Positions 11,501-22,312 of a DNA stretch of 64,000 bases are shown piece by piece (positions within the stretch are counted from its first letter, which is position 1; every line of letters begins with the position of its first letter). The notes beneath the pieces were generated by a model. The model searched no databases and was not told the origin of the DNA. It saw only the letters and a program-made list of their open reading frames with translations. The translations under genes were made by a program, and so were the position numbers. The stretch spans positions 1 through 64,000 of the forward strand of contig JACTAT010000118.1 in assembly GCA_014526335.1 (NCBI GenBank). Direction: 5' to 3'. This DNA is from Chrysaora quinquecirrha (Eukaryota > Cnidaria > Scyphozoa > Semaeostomeae > Pelagiidae).

Positions 11501-14500
11501 TGAGGGGTTATTGCTGTAAACATTGCTGGTGTTTTGACAACAATACTGCCGGAATTGTTTAGCCGAGTAGCTAAACAGCTAATGAAATTTTGCTTGTAGA
11601 CTGTGAAATTACCTTGCCCTGTGTCATGCTCTACGTACACGAAGGAGAAAGGTTGCAGTCGGGATCTGCATATACCTCTCAAATTGACGTTCTCGCTGGG
11701 ACGTTTCTTGGCCCGGTGGTAATGGTGATTTTGTTGTTATAATTTTCTGAGGGAAAGCTCTAGGCTGGGAACAGTTTTGTGGTTAACTTTGAGTTCTTGA
11801 CGATTTGACGATGTGCTTAAAGTGTATGAAGCTGATTATTTCTACTCTGTAGCTCTGTATAAATGGCTAGCATGCATTGAAAAACGCTCCTCGACCTTTA
11901 TGCCATTTTAGTTTTACATCGTTACTCTTTACAGGAAAGATTCTGCTACACTTGTCCAGATATTGCTAAAGAATTCAATAAATACGATGCAGATCCTGCG
12001 AAATGGATCAAACAATATGAAGGTGTCAATGCAATCAACAAAAGGGTATGGATTTGAACATTTTTTTCAATTAGTACTTACAAAATGAGTTAACTGTTCA
12101 TGTGTACAAAAATGGCAAATTTGTTATGTGTTTTGTCTATTGGTTCCATTCGTCTCAATGATTAAAGCTATGGCTAAACTAGGAGACTTCTCGTGTGTGA
12201 CACTGTATTCTGTGTGTCTCCCAGGGTGGCTAAACATGCGAGTGACAAGTGAGCAACATGTCCCAAGAAATGGTTCTGTTGTCTCCCAGAAACATTTGCG
12301 TATCTCTTGCTACAAATTTTGTCGCGCACCGCAATGTTCCTAAGGTGGCTAAACTGGTAGGCACAGAGGGGACTTAATTGTGCCTGCGACATGTCTCCTA
12401 GTTTAGCCAGGCCTAAACTATAATATCAAATGTTTTATTGTTAAAAAGAATAAAACGGATACAGTAAGGCCCCGCAAATAAGAAAACAAATTTCATTATC
12501 CAAGGTTGTGTACAATAGGATATTGTATTATCTATTGTCTTTATCAAAAAGCCAGCCTAAAGTTTCTTACATGGCCGTTTTTTTATTTGCGGGGCCTTAC
12601 TGTATTGGTTTTCGTTTAATACTTCCTAGACGATTATTTTGGAAAGAGATATCGGGCATGCTGAACAATGGAATAAACAAATTATAAAAGTACGCTAACC
12701 AGTTGAAGGAAACTGTGAAAATGACAAATGAATATTTGGAAAACTACAGTTGAACCTTCATTAGTTGAACCTCGGAGCAATGGTCAAAATATCTTCGTTC
12801 CAAGGTTTCTTTCTTAGTGAAACGAACCTCTATTCAACGGACAGTAACATTAACATTGACAGTAACATTAACATCGACATTAACATTAACATTGACAGTA
12901 ACATTAACATCGACATTAACATTAACATTGACAGTAACATTGTTCCCACAGTGTCCGTTGTATGGAGGTTTCTCTGCTGTAGTTTATTTCAGACTGCAGC
13001 ATACTTATGATTTGATAAAAACCTTTTTTTAACCCATTCTGTTCAGGAACATGTTTCACTGGAATTCTTCTTATGTTTTATTGTTAAAGAGTTTTTTGTT
13101 GATAGAAATTATGCTGTTCTCATTTGTAGCCGTTTAATGTTGATGTTGGATATGAACGTTTCCTTGGACCAGAAATATTCTTTCATCCAGAGGTTGAGTT
13201 TTTTTCTTATTAGATAAAAACTGATATTTTCTTTCAAAGTTTTCGTGAGAAATGGGATCTGTTTTTGAATTTGTTGTCAGGATGGGCATTGCAAATTTAA
13301 AGATTGTTACATTTCAAGGACTGATTTGCTTTTATGATTATTTGGTTTAAGCATATTCCAGCAGTTTGAAAAGTCTTGAAATATTTGAACGGTTTTGGTA
13401 TACTATAACTGATTATTCAATCTAGTTTTGTTGTTTTGCATGTACCCATCTGTTGGATTCGCCAACAAAGTGATATAACTTACCATATTCCGTATTGTTA
13501 ATCATCGCTATCATTTTTACTTTTTAGTTTTCCAACCCAGATTTCACAACCTCGATTTCTGAAGCTGTAGATTCTGTCATTCAAAACACTCCTATTGATG
13601 TCCGTCGCCCATTATACAAGGTATGATCGCATACTGTTTGTTTGACGTGTTGACTGGATTATTCTAAGAAATCTCTAGTATTCATTTGTCTGGAGTCCCC
13701 TTCAGGCAAGCCAAATTGTTTTAATAATTGAGATGACATGGAGAAGTATTTATTTGAAATAATATAAGAGAATAACTAAGAAATAAACCAGTAGTGGCAC
13801 AACACGCAGTCAATGGCGACAAAACGAATGAGGGGCACCACATAGCGACAAAAGCGATTTGGGGAGAGTAATAACGCCGCATAGAGCGATCAGCGATCAC
13901 GAATGTTGTTAAAAGCCTCATGTAGCTCACGTTACGGGATGACCGTAAAGTTGACAAAAGAATTTCAAACCCAGATTCGTTTAAAAGAATTTTTTGATAT
14001 AGTTTCTTAACACTAGCTCCTCTAAGATCTCATTTTAATCTTATTGTATTGATTTTCAAATCTTAAAAACACCCCATGTTAGCAAATAAATATTAACAGT
14101 CATAGTATACACCTTGGCAGAGAATGAGACATTTGTGTTAAAAAGGTTGTTAGGTCTGCAACATAAGTGCAAAGATCATTGCTTGAATCAAAACATTTTC
14201 GTTGTCCTGTACGCTAACCACTGCGCCGCAGAGATAAAAAAATATATGCACACCAGCGACTCTGCCTCATTCACCGCAATGACATAAAATTGGGCATCTT
14301 GTATGATCACAATTTCTATATCACTGGCTGCAAACCTCTAGGTTCCTCCTAGTGTCACCATTGTTAACTTTCTTGGCCCATGTTGGTGTTATTTTTAATC
14401 TTTGCATAAATATACTCATAGTTAAACTGCAGCCCATATCAGTTCCTTTCTATGATTTAATTAAACATAATTGCTGAATAGTTTTTTCTATACATAGTCG

Positions 14501-16417
14501 ATGCATTATTTGAATGATAAACAGACTTGCATTCACAATTCTTTAATATTTTTTGTGCCTGTCAAAGTACTTTCTAAAGTATTTTCTTCAAATGTGTTCT
14601 TTAATATGGTTGTAGATGGATTGTTATGACCTTGAGAATTAATACCCACTTAAAATGTTGCAAAAATGTTCTTATTCTTCTTTCAGAATATCGTTTTGTC
14701 TGGAGGATCGACAATGTTTAGGGATTTCGGGAGAAGATTGCAACGTGACGTAAAACGTGTTGTTGATGCCAGATTGAAAATGAGTGAGCAACTTAGTGAA
14801 GGAAGAATCAAAGTAAGAATCTATCTTAACAGTCTATTCAATTCACTTCAATTCAAATTTTTTGAAGATTGCAAATTTAGTTTACAAATTTACAAAATTT
14901 GGTTTAGAAAAATGTATTGTATACGTGACTCGAGAAGGCATTTCATAACTAGCTCTAGCTGCTACTAAAAAGCTAAGGAAAAATTTAAACTACTTGCTTT
15001 TAAAAAGACTACAAAGAAAAACAACATTGACAGCTTTGTTCGTTCATTTAGCCCACTAAGGTCCTAGAGTAGACAGCAGAAGCGAAACGCGAGAATTGAA
15101 AAACAACGTAAACCATTCACTATGCGTGAACTAACAACAAATTCTTGCTCATGGCAACATTTGAATAAAACTAAGATCTCAATGAAACTCGATAATGAAT
15201 TCAATAAATCTTTCTGTTCAATAATTCTTTCTATTTAAGAGAAACAGGATCAATTCATTTTAATTTTCATAGCTATTTACCCGGTACGATTTATGTTAGC
15301 TACTTAGTCTCAGGTAAGATTAGCTATCATGTCTTTCATTGTCATATTTTGTTGCGCTTTAACATGTATACCGCCTAAAGAAGCAGCCATGAACCTGGTC
15401 AATCTATTAAAACACTAAATGTTAAAAGCATACTCGCTTGAATCGTTTGATTTTGGCTCATTTATCTTGCTTTATTGCACATGTCTTCTCGTTTTTGCTT
15501 TCTTGAGACATCTTGCCACTTTACAATTGATTGATTTTTGCAGCCAAAGCCAATCGATGTTTCTGTAATCACTCATTCTATGCAAAGATATGCAGTTTGG
15601 TTTGGAGGAAGCATGTTAGCTTCAACGGTAAGTTTATTTTGATACAAAGAGCAAGTGCTCGTTGTTAACCTATTTAAAACATTCAATATAGCTGACTAAG
15701 TTCCTCTTCCGATGCTGCTCTGGACTCTCAACTTCTTTCCACCCAGAAGTACTGAAACTTTTGCGTTGCGATGCTTATTCACTTATTTGCCATGTACCAT
15801 ATATATGTGTTGGATTTCGGGAGTTAGGAAGATATTTGCCCTTGCTTTTGACATTTTGTCTTGCAACATTAAAAACAACCCTTTCTGTCTCTTAACCCAA
15901 CAACCAATTTCTGTCTCTTAACCCTACACCCTTTTTATATTCGATAAAAGTCTCAAGGCCCATGGTCGTTGCTATAAAGTAGTTTATTGGTATTTTGAGC
16001 CACCGAATACTTCCATTGAAATGAGTTGAAAAAAGCCAATGAAAGAAGCTCTCAGTGGCCCCCATCTTCACAAGAACTGGCATCGTTCTCCGTTGTGTGT
16101 CCCAGAGACCTTTCCCATTCCCTTAGCTTTTTAATTTGTTTTTAATGTAATTTTTTCTAATGAATTACTCTCACTCATCCTCAACCTCCGTCGATCTGCC
16201 TTGACAAAACCAACATTAGTATTGCTGCCGGGAAACACATCAAGCCATTGCAAAACTGCGGCAATTGATGATGCACCAAGTTAACTGGCACATGTCTTAA
16301 TCGATTCTTCTCTTCTTGCAGCCTGAATTCTACACCGTATGCCACACGAAAGCTCAGTACGATGAATGTGGTCCAAGCATTGCTCGACACAATCCTGTAT
16401 TTGGAACTATGTCTTAG
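2587..16417 (+). CDS. ACTR3: Actin-related protein 3 (Arp2/3 complex subunit), complete, 16 exons
   Basis: Coding exons: 2587-2630, 5890-5945, 6841-6906, 7178-7227, 8018-8059, 8219-8287, 9086-9131, 9421-9470, 10292-10399, 10719-10862, 11935-12045, 13130-13192, 13528-13620, 14687-14812, 15544-15627, 16322-16417. They total 1248 nt (415 aa plus TAG), against 418 aa in human Arp3, and every intron phase fits. Arp3 forms the barbed-end template of the Arp2/3 complex, which nucleates branched actin filaments. Visible landmarks are the N-terminal nucleotide-binding loop [14 protein letters not shown], the second phosphate loop [21 protein letters not shown] and the C-terminal H-N-P-V-F-G-T-M-S. The ATG at 2587 sits at the usual distance before D-N-G-T-G. 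The intron after exon 5 has a GC donor (8060-8061). Intron 1 (3.3 kb) holds two MITEs in opposite orientation. Confidence 0.97.
2893..3222. mobile_element. hAT-type MITE, copy 1, 330 bp with 8-bp TSD
   Basis: Terminal inverted repeats read CCAGTCTGGAA ... TTCCAGACTGG. The element is flanked on both sides by the identical octamer GGTGGAGG (2885-2892 and 3223-3230). An 8-bp target duplication is typical of the hAT superfamily. There is no coding capacity. It lies in ACTR3 intron 1; a homologous inverted copy is at 3990-4306. Confidence 0.9.
3990..4306. mobile_element. hAT-type MITE, copy 2, 317 bp, inverted relative to copy 1
   Basis: This is the reverse complement of the 2893-3222 element with scattered differences. 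It starts CCAGTCTGG, ends CCAAACTGG, and is flanked by the identical octamer AACTTAAG (3982-3989 and 4307-4314). The different target duplication shows independent insertion, not local inversion. The pair is separated by about 770 bp inside ACTR3 intron 1. Confidence 0.9.
6217..6608. repeat. Fold-back minisatellite in ACTR3 intron 2
   Basis: Direct copies of a unit containing ACTACTGTGGTGGGTTAT, TATGCTTGATGTGGTG and TTTTTTGCATACTGTGG run to about 6497. The array then flips strand: 6503-6608 is the reverse complement (CACCACATCAAGCATAATA, CCACCACAGTACGCAAAAAA). The RNA or single strand could fold into a stem of roughly 100 bp. Confidence 0.85.
7290..7740 (-). mobile_element. Possible decayed retroelement fragment, minus strand
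   Basis: The minus strand reads, with at least one internal stop, through residues such as [16 protein letters not shown] and ends near [11 protein letters not shown]. This resembles the C-terminal region of non-LTR retrotransposon ORF2 proteins, where a D-R-x-x-W motif is common. It lies in ACTR3 intron 4. The plus-strand ORF 7282-7641 is judged a shadow. A protein-profile search on the minus strand would decide. Confidence 0.35.
9737..9995. mobile_element. Inverted-repeat element (MITE-like), about 260 bp
   Basis: The left end (GGCCAAAAAACTCGATTTTT) matches the reverse complement of the right end (AAAAATCGAGTCGTTTGGCC). Internal motifs AAGGTGGCCAAACGA and AAGGTGGCGAAACGA are direct repeats. 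The target duplication is unclear. It lies in ACTR3 intron 8 and has no coding capacity. Confidence 0.7.
12167..12413. mobile_element. Inverted-repeat element (MITE-like), about 247 bp
   Basis: The left end reads TGGCTAAACTAGGAGAC and the right end GTCTCCTAGTTTAGCCA, perfect inverted repeats of 17 bp. GTGGCTAAACATG and GTGGCTAAACTGG recur inside. Exact outer boundaries and target duplication are uncertain. It lies in ACTR3 intron 11; the small ORFs here on both strands are products of the palindrome. Confidence 0.75.
12462..12602. mobile_element. Tc1/mariner-like MITE, 141 bp, TA-flanked
   Basis: Terminal inverted repeats CAGTAAGGCCCCGCAAATAA ... TTATTTGCGGGGCCTTACTG, flanked on each side by TA. 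The TA target and short length fit a Tc1/mariner-derived MITE. It sits about 50 bp after the preceding inverted-repeat element in ACTR3 intron 11. Confidence 0.85.
12819..12972. repeat. Hexamer array inside an inverted repeat
   Basis: 12841-12941 is built from hexamers (ACAGTA, ACATTA, ACATTG, ACATCG) ordered in a 36-bp higher-order unit. Inverted arms flank it: GAACCTCTATTCAACGGACA on the left (to 12843) and TGTCCGTTGTATGGAGGTTT on the right (12952-12972). The array is thus the loop of a potential hairpin. Two frames are open through it, but it lies in ACTR3 intron 11 and is not coding by the Arp3 alignment. Confidence 0.8.
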
Positions 16418-16547
16418 ACATGTAATATTACAAGGGAGTATTTTGTACAATTGAATATGGTAGTAAGCAATGATTAATGACACAGTGATTTCTAGCTTCA
16501 GCTAATTTTTCAAAGAATATAATTTCATGAGTTTTTGAAATATAACA

Positions 16548-16553
16548 AATAAA
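16548..16553 (+). terminator. Probable ACTR3 polyadenylation signal
   Basis: AATAAA 131 bp after the ACTR3 stop codon. A second AATAAA lies at 17041-17046. Transcript ends would show which is used. Confidence 0.55.
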
Positions 16554-17144
16554 AAAGGGATTCAGTTTCTCACTAACTTTCATAATGGATATAGGGTCTT
16601 CATCACTCGTCAGTTTCAGCTGGAAGGCCCTTTAATTATTTTAAAATTCAATCCAATGAGATGGTTGGCTTACATCTGTTATATTTTTACATAAGAATAT
16701 AGTCACTTAAATGCAACAGTAATATCTGATAATGAGAGAAAAAGTGTCTCTAGATAGCTGCTGCTTTATAGTGCGGATGTAAAGCTTTTAGGGTTTCTTA
16801 CAGTGTATAAGTTAACTGAATTGAAGATCAGATTGGGGTATGATTAATTAAGCCTTACGCATCTATTTCCTGCTCCCATGTCTCTTCGAGGTATCGCGAA
16901 TAGAATCTTTAAGTTACATTTCTTCTGTTTTCGGCAGTAAGTTAAAGACGTTTTAATCATTGCATTTGTTTTCATATCTAGTTTTATACCTGAAATATTA
17001 CTATGTACGTGTGAACTGAACTACTATCTTTTTATTTGTCAATAAACTCTCCATACATCTCATGTGTCTAAGCTTCAGAAACGAATGGGCAGCGTTTGGA
17101 TGCTCGTAATACGATATATTATCGGAGATACATTGGAATACGTG

Positions 17145-17543
17145 CACGCTTTTTTTTTCTAAAGAACCACTTTATAAGGAACCTACATGTAGAAGGCCCG
17201 AAAATTTAAAGAACTTATAATGCTAAAGAGAAAATCATTAAGGAACTTTTGAATGTTGAATACTTTTATCACTGCAAATAACGATGAATAAGAAAGCCGG
17301 TTCCATTCATTTGCAGTCGAAGATCACATAAATTGTTCGTTAAGCATGCATCCAGTGTTTTGAGTAGTCTCGAGCTTTGCTCACATGCAAATGTCTCTCT
17401 ATTATTGTTAAGACCACTGCATGTGCAGTTAAAATTAAGGAACTATTAAGGAACTTTTTGAACTACAATTGCCTCAAAAAAGGCCCAAAAATAAGGAACT
17501 TTAAGAACTAGGCCTTGAGGTAGGTTCCTTATAAAAAAGCGCG
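17145..17543. mobile_element. MITE of the AAGGAAC family, about 400 bp
   Basis: Ends are GCTTTTTTTTTCTAAAGAACC on the left (one base shortened here to TTTTTTTTTCTAAAGAACC) and GGTTCCTTATAAAAAAGCGC on the right. Copies of AAGGAAC or its complement recur subterminally, and the centre holds TCATTTGCAGTCGA. A homologous copy lies inverted at 60295-60665 and a variant with AAGCAAC at 45290-45843. No ORF; a clear target duplication was not found. Confidence 0.8.
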
Positions 17544-18522
17544 TATTATCTTTTTTGAATGGGGTATGTCTATGTCTAGCATCCCTTCAGTCTGCTCACG
17601 GTTTCCACTGGTTTCCTTTAACCATGACGCCGCCTAAAAACCCATCGTTGGTTCTCTTTGTACAGCCAAAGACCTGTGATTGAAAGCATTAAACATTAAA
17701 CCATTCGTATTAGCGATTGTACTTTCACTCAAAGGTAGATTGTAAAATGAGATGCAATGTAAAAGTGGTTCAAATCATGATTTGGGCCTAAATTGGCCGT
17801 TACTATTCAGTCACTATTATGGCTTGAGACGGCGCTCCCTTGGCTGGAGGGTGCAATGCTTGAAAAGTATAATGGGCTTTAACGTTTAGATCGAGGTTTA
17901 GATAACCAAATTATTCATAGTCTTTGATATAGAAGAAAATGTGACATTCAGTCAATTATTTGATGTTCGTTTAATTTACGATGTACAGGACCAACTGAAA
18001 ACAGACACGCAGCGGAAATGTTACATCTTTGTTTTCTAACAGACGAAGATGGATAAGGAAGTGCTTAGTGTTATAATCTTTTCCCCCTTAAATCTTAAGC
18101 CTAGAACTCTGCTAACAGGTTTTCTAACAGAAAGAAGACTATGCATTATTATTTTTGTCACAAACAGTTTGAAAGTGGTCGTTTGAAAGTGAATATGGTG
18201 CGTAAGAGCATCATTGCTGGTACTGTACAAATGTTTGACCAGCTTAAAGTAAAACACGTTCAGTTGTCATGGCATGCACTATTCTAGGTATATCTTGTAC
18301 ATATCTTTTTTCAGACCTGTTTTCATTGTTATTATAATCAGATTCTAGTACTATTTACATAAACCTCTAATGTAGGCTTTATATTCAATGTTGCATTTTT
18401 TCAAATATTTTCTATTCAATTGTTTTTTTGCTATTGTAGCAAATAAATCTGTAAAAAGATAGCAGACAATGTCTAATGTAAGATTCACTTTCGTCAATAT
18501 TCAATACTGTTTTAATTCTAAG

Positions 18523-18744
18523 GCAAAGAAAAAGATATTTTGACCGCAACTGCCCACGAAATCAGATTTAGATACAGTCTAGCCTTACGACTGGCCTGTG
18601 AGTTCCTTTCCCAATTCTTCTTAGCTTTTCTTGCAGAGCAAATTAAAGGGAGACTTGAAGTCTTTGGCTTTGAAAAAGCGATTGATCGCTTCAGAGACAA
18701 AGAGGCTGCTCAGATATACAGATGGAGTTTCGCTGTAAATGTAG
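18523..18744 (+). CDS. Candidate internal exon, unknown protein
   Basis: Open 73-codon segment between an AG acceptor (18521-18522) and a consensus donor GTAAGT (18745). It would enter after 2 bases and exit in phase 1. The translation is helical-looking (R-F-R-Y-S-L-A-L-R-L-A-C-E-F-L; A-E-Q-I-K-G-R-L-E-V-F; E-A-A-Q-I-Y-R-W). I recognise no family. It could belong to a 5' portion of the downstream pseudokinase gene or to a separate gene, but the phase does not join directly to the next recognised exon. Confidence 0.25.
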
Positions 18745-19671
18745 GTAAGTAGCTGATTATTTTTAATATAACATGGAGTTGAGTTAGCAATCCGTTTACT
18801 TACTGTCACATAACTCACGTCAGATTCTCGATGAGAAAAATTTCCTGTAAAACCACAATTCTGTTAAAATTCTCCTCCTTTGTCACGTGGTAACATGTCA
18901 CTTCGTAGCTCTTATTCACCATTAAAATGATGGTGCCATCGTGATCTATCACAGTTTCGTTTTTCAGTTTGTTGCTTCGTATTTCGTTCTAGTCAATGTC
19001 TGTTCATGCTTGCCTTTTCACATGGAGAAAGTTTTCCTCTGATTTTTCCCGCTTTAACGGTAATCCTTTTCATCGTCACGCGGAAGCTTGCGCTTCCCGA
19101 GGAGCATTTCACTCTTCAAAATGGTGTACGAGATTTCTATTAAAACAAAGGGATTGTCGAAGGATTTCCTTGAGAACAATAGGACTTCAGACAAAGGTGT
19201 ACGAGACTTTCAAGAAGTTGATTGCCCCTCGGTGCTTCCCCTGCAAAGTGGGAAAATTTTCAACATATGAAAGGCGAAAGAACATTTTCCCGGCAGTCAG
19301 AGTCCCGCTTCACCAGGACAGGGAAACACTCTCCAGATAACAGACCCAAAGAAAGAGGGGGATTTTAAATATTATTATTGGCTGTCAGTGGTGACATTTA
19401 CGAGTTATAGTTGAACAACATTGTTAGTCTGTTAGTATGTGCGCATTTAGATTTAGCCTTTGTTAAGCTCTGGATTATTTATTGTATCCATCTATTCATA
19501 TATCCAGGAAACAAAAACTGTTTAAGATTTAGTAGTACAGTAGCTTACAGTAGCTACATTTAATCCAAAGAAAGTGTAGACTATCCAAAGTGGTGCGTCC
19601 AGTTTATTGCAAGAAGAAATTATGTTTAGAGAATGCCGTACTACTTCCATTAAACGCCGGGCGTTTATTAA

Positions 19672-22097
19672 GGCGTAGTTCATACAGCGCATTATCAGCG
19701 CAGCGAATTAAATTATTGTCTCGGAAAAAATCTAAGTGTCAATTGAATTCGCTCACAATTCGCTGTATGAAACGACTATATGAATTTCAGGCGAATAGAA
19801 TGATTAAATTCGCTCGTTGGGGCGAATTATGTGCGCATTATGCGCCTTGGTTTCATACATCGAAGTGTGAGCGAAGCGAATTAAATTAAACTGTGATTGA
19901 ATCAACTCCAATCATTCCCCATCAGGTGATTGAGACCTATTGCGCATGCTCTTCAAAAGCGCGCCAATGTTGTAAGTTGAAATCAAAATGGCGTCCTTCA
20001 GAAAATCTTTGCCAATGTATGTATCTTAATGAAATCGAAACAAATTTGAGCACAGAAATGAGTTGTGAGAGTGGTACTAGTAATGAGCAGGAGGAACCTG
20101 GTGTCGGATCTAGCCATAATTATCCTGATAGTTATGAATCTGATGATGAGACGCTAGGCCTAGACGAAGACGAGGAAGAGGTCTTCGCTCAAGAAGAATC
20201 GAAAAGAAAAAAAACACCTGGAAGGAAAGCTTCTTGGCCTGAAGAGTACGTGGAAGAAGTTGTAAATATAATCTGTGAGAATAAATATTACAGGAGAAAA
20301 CTCATCTTCACCAACAACAAGGCCTCAAAGAACATGGAGATTTATGATAAAATAGTGAAGGAAAGTAAAGTTCGTTTTGGTGACTTTAATTTCACGCCAG
20401 TTCAAACCAGAACAAAGTTCACAGCATGTGTTGCTTCTTGTAAAAAGGCATCAATGTTGAGGAGAAGTTGATCTGGCATTGCCAACTTTATGGATCAGAA
20501 GCATGCCTGGTTTAAAAAACTGTTCCCCCATGTTGAATCGCTTGATTCTTGTAACCCCGCTTTGACTTCTGAGCCTTCATTTTCTGTCATATCATCTGAA
20601 ATTTTCGTTTTCTTTCTCGTTCTCTCAGCTGCAAAATCGATTTTCTTGATAACGCAAACAGAGAGGCAGGCCTTATTTTAAGGCTCAGTGATAACCAATT
20701 TGTGCAGTGATAAAACAAAATTGTGCAGTGATAAATGGAAAAATGTGCAGTAATAAATTGATCTTGCAAAAAAAGTAAGCCATTAAAGTATACAAGAAAA
20801 AATGTCAGAAAGAAACTGATCAAGCTAATCCGAAAGAAGCATCCAGTGAGAGTGATTTGCGACTTGCTGTATAAATAGCATTCTTAGCTGTTCTTTTGCA
20901 TTCTTTTTTCTGGCTTTCTTTTATTAATATTGGCCGACAAAGCCGTTCTAGCAATCTCAATTCTTAACGTTTCCAGGGACTATACAATTAGGGCTGTCGC
21001 TATGGGGTTGCGGCACCCGCCTGGCCTCAAGCCTATTGGCAACTTGTCTCTAATGCAGGCGTTGTCGGCAGCTGACAGAATTTAGGTCCAAAATATTTCT
21101 ATCGCAAGACATAACCTCATTGGAACTTCCTTGCATCGTATCATATTATAACTGAACGATAACAAAGTCCTAACCTGTTGTATATATTACCTAGCATTTG
21201 AAAGTTAGTTAAAGGAACAATTGCCCATGCAAAAATGACGAATCAAGAAAGATACTGTAAATCGCTTAAAACTTTGGTGTCTTCTTTGTGACCTGTGTAT
21301 GAATTTTGACGAAGTCTTTGGGTCTTCACAATAATTAGCACTATTGAGTATCATACATCCACCCCAGCCCTTACTTTATGACTGATTATTAACGACAGTC
21401 TACTGTATGTATACCTCCACATCTCTATTTCTTAATGGTCCAGTGGCTCTAAAGCTTATGGAGTTGCAACATCCGCAATCATTTTAATCAGTCATAGTCA
21501 TCCTTAACGTCGATCTCTATTGGATTGGCAAACTGGATAATGGCTCAGAAAATTGTAATTTATAGGTCCCGAAATTGTCATTAGAGCTACTATAGATCAA
21601 TAATTCTCAAAATTTTCCCAGGGAACCTGCCCCAGACCCCCTAGTCGAGTGAGCCTTTTGTGAATATTTTTATTTTTAAGCTCCCCCACTTTTGTGCCCC
21701 TCCACTTCTAAACAAATTGAAATTCAGCAACCCCCCCTGCTTGAAAGTTCTAGCGACGGCCCGGCGTACAATTCGCTGCATTTTGATTCAAATTTATTTT
21801 GATTCTATACCTAATTTGTGCAAAATGTGCAGTGAAAAAATTTCCTTAAAATATGGCCTGCAGAGAGGATAACTTCTTCTCCCTTCTTTGTGGGCGCCAT
21901 TTTGAATTAAAAATGAGTATGACGTGCTTGTTAGTTTTGGCGCATTTTGTTTGGCGGCAAAATTCGATAATTGGATTCGCTAGGATAATTCGCTGTTTGA
22001 AACGAATCAATAATTTGAAGCGCTTCAGCAGCGCATCATCAGCGGATTTAATTTGATTTAATTCGCTGCGCTGATAATGTGCTGTATGAACTAGGCC
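19672..22097. mobile_element. PIF/Harbinger-like element, 2426 bp, with TAA target duplication
   Basis: Outer inverted repeats begin GGCGTAGTTCATACAGCGCA (left) and pair with TGCTGTATGAACTAGGCC (right), and the match continues through ATTATCAGCGCAGCGAATTA. TAA flanks both ends (19669-19671 and 22098-22100), as expected for the 3-bp TWA target of PIF/Harbinger elements. Subterminal regions carry several further copies of TTCGCTG and GAAACGA motifs and a mirrored CAAAATGGCG. A Myb/SANT-like gene remnant (20019-20681) is inside; I see no DDE transposase, so this copy looks non-autonomous. Confidence 0.8.
20019..20681 (+). pseudogene. Myb/SANT-like DNA-binding protein of a Harbinger-type element, broken by a stop
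   Basis: The frame opens upstream; the first in-frame ATG is at 20019. An acidic N-terminal part is followed by the basic patch K-R-K-K-T-P-G-R-K and then a helical domain starting W-P-E-E-Y-V-E-E-V-V and running through K-L-I-F-T-N-N-K-A-S-K-N and Q-T-R-T-K-F-T-A-C-V-A-S-C-K-K-A. This pattern is common to Myb/SANT-like proteins abundant in cnidarian and sponge genomes. TGA at 20469-20471 interrupts the domain. The same frame then continues with S-G-I, W-F-K-K-L-F-P and D-S-C-N-P, which belong to the same family. A short nonsense-truncated protein is still possible. Confidence 0.65.
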
Positions 22098-22270
22098 TAA
22101 GTATGGCGCAGGCGTAAAACACAAGTATAGAATATGAAGCACATTATCACAAGATGCGACAAGATGTTTCATATAGCTAGTTACGTACCCGTACTTCTCA
22201 AGTGGCCAAATTATGATGGAGGTTTAACAGGGCTTTTCAGACATTCATTATTGGACATTGATAATTCCAG

Positions 22271-22312
22271 GTATCCGCTGCATTAACAGTTGGGGCGGAC
22301 ATTGAGATTCAA
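22271..22312 (+). CDS. Candidate 14-codon exon upstream of the pseudokinase
   Basis: Between acceptor TTCCAG (22265-22270) and donor GTGCGT (22313) lies a phase 0-0 segment reading V-S-A-A-L-T-V-G-A-D-I-E-I-Q. It would join in frame to the exon at 25122, which starts F-V-R-D-S-G, making an N-lobe entry typical of AGC kinases. The same frame stays open past the donor to a TGA near 22438, so it may instead be part of an unrelated ORF. Confidence 0.25.

Larger units (their letters stand above)
16418..18522. other. ACTR3 3' UTR and intergenic DNA
   Basis: Begins with the ACTR3 3' UTR. AATAAA signals occur at 16548-16553 and 17041-17046. A MITE occupies 17145-17543. No convincing exon was found in the rest. 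Confidence 0.6.

Noticed and set aside
12174..12392. ORFs on both strands at 12128-12392
   Set aside because: They lie within a palindromic MITE; the mirrored reading is a by-product of the inverted repeats.
12765..13032. ORFs with N-I-N-I-D and T-L-T-V-T-L repeats
   Set aside because: They are translations of a hexamer array inside an ACTR3 intron, without splice or start support.
18996..19340. ORFs around 18996-19340, including one with a fair Kozak ATG at 19122
   Set aside because: No recognisable domain, no consistent splice partner, and a stop soon after; could be an unannotated exon but unsupported.
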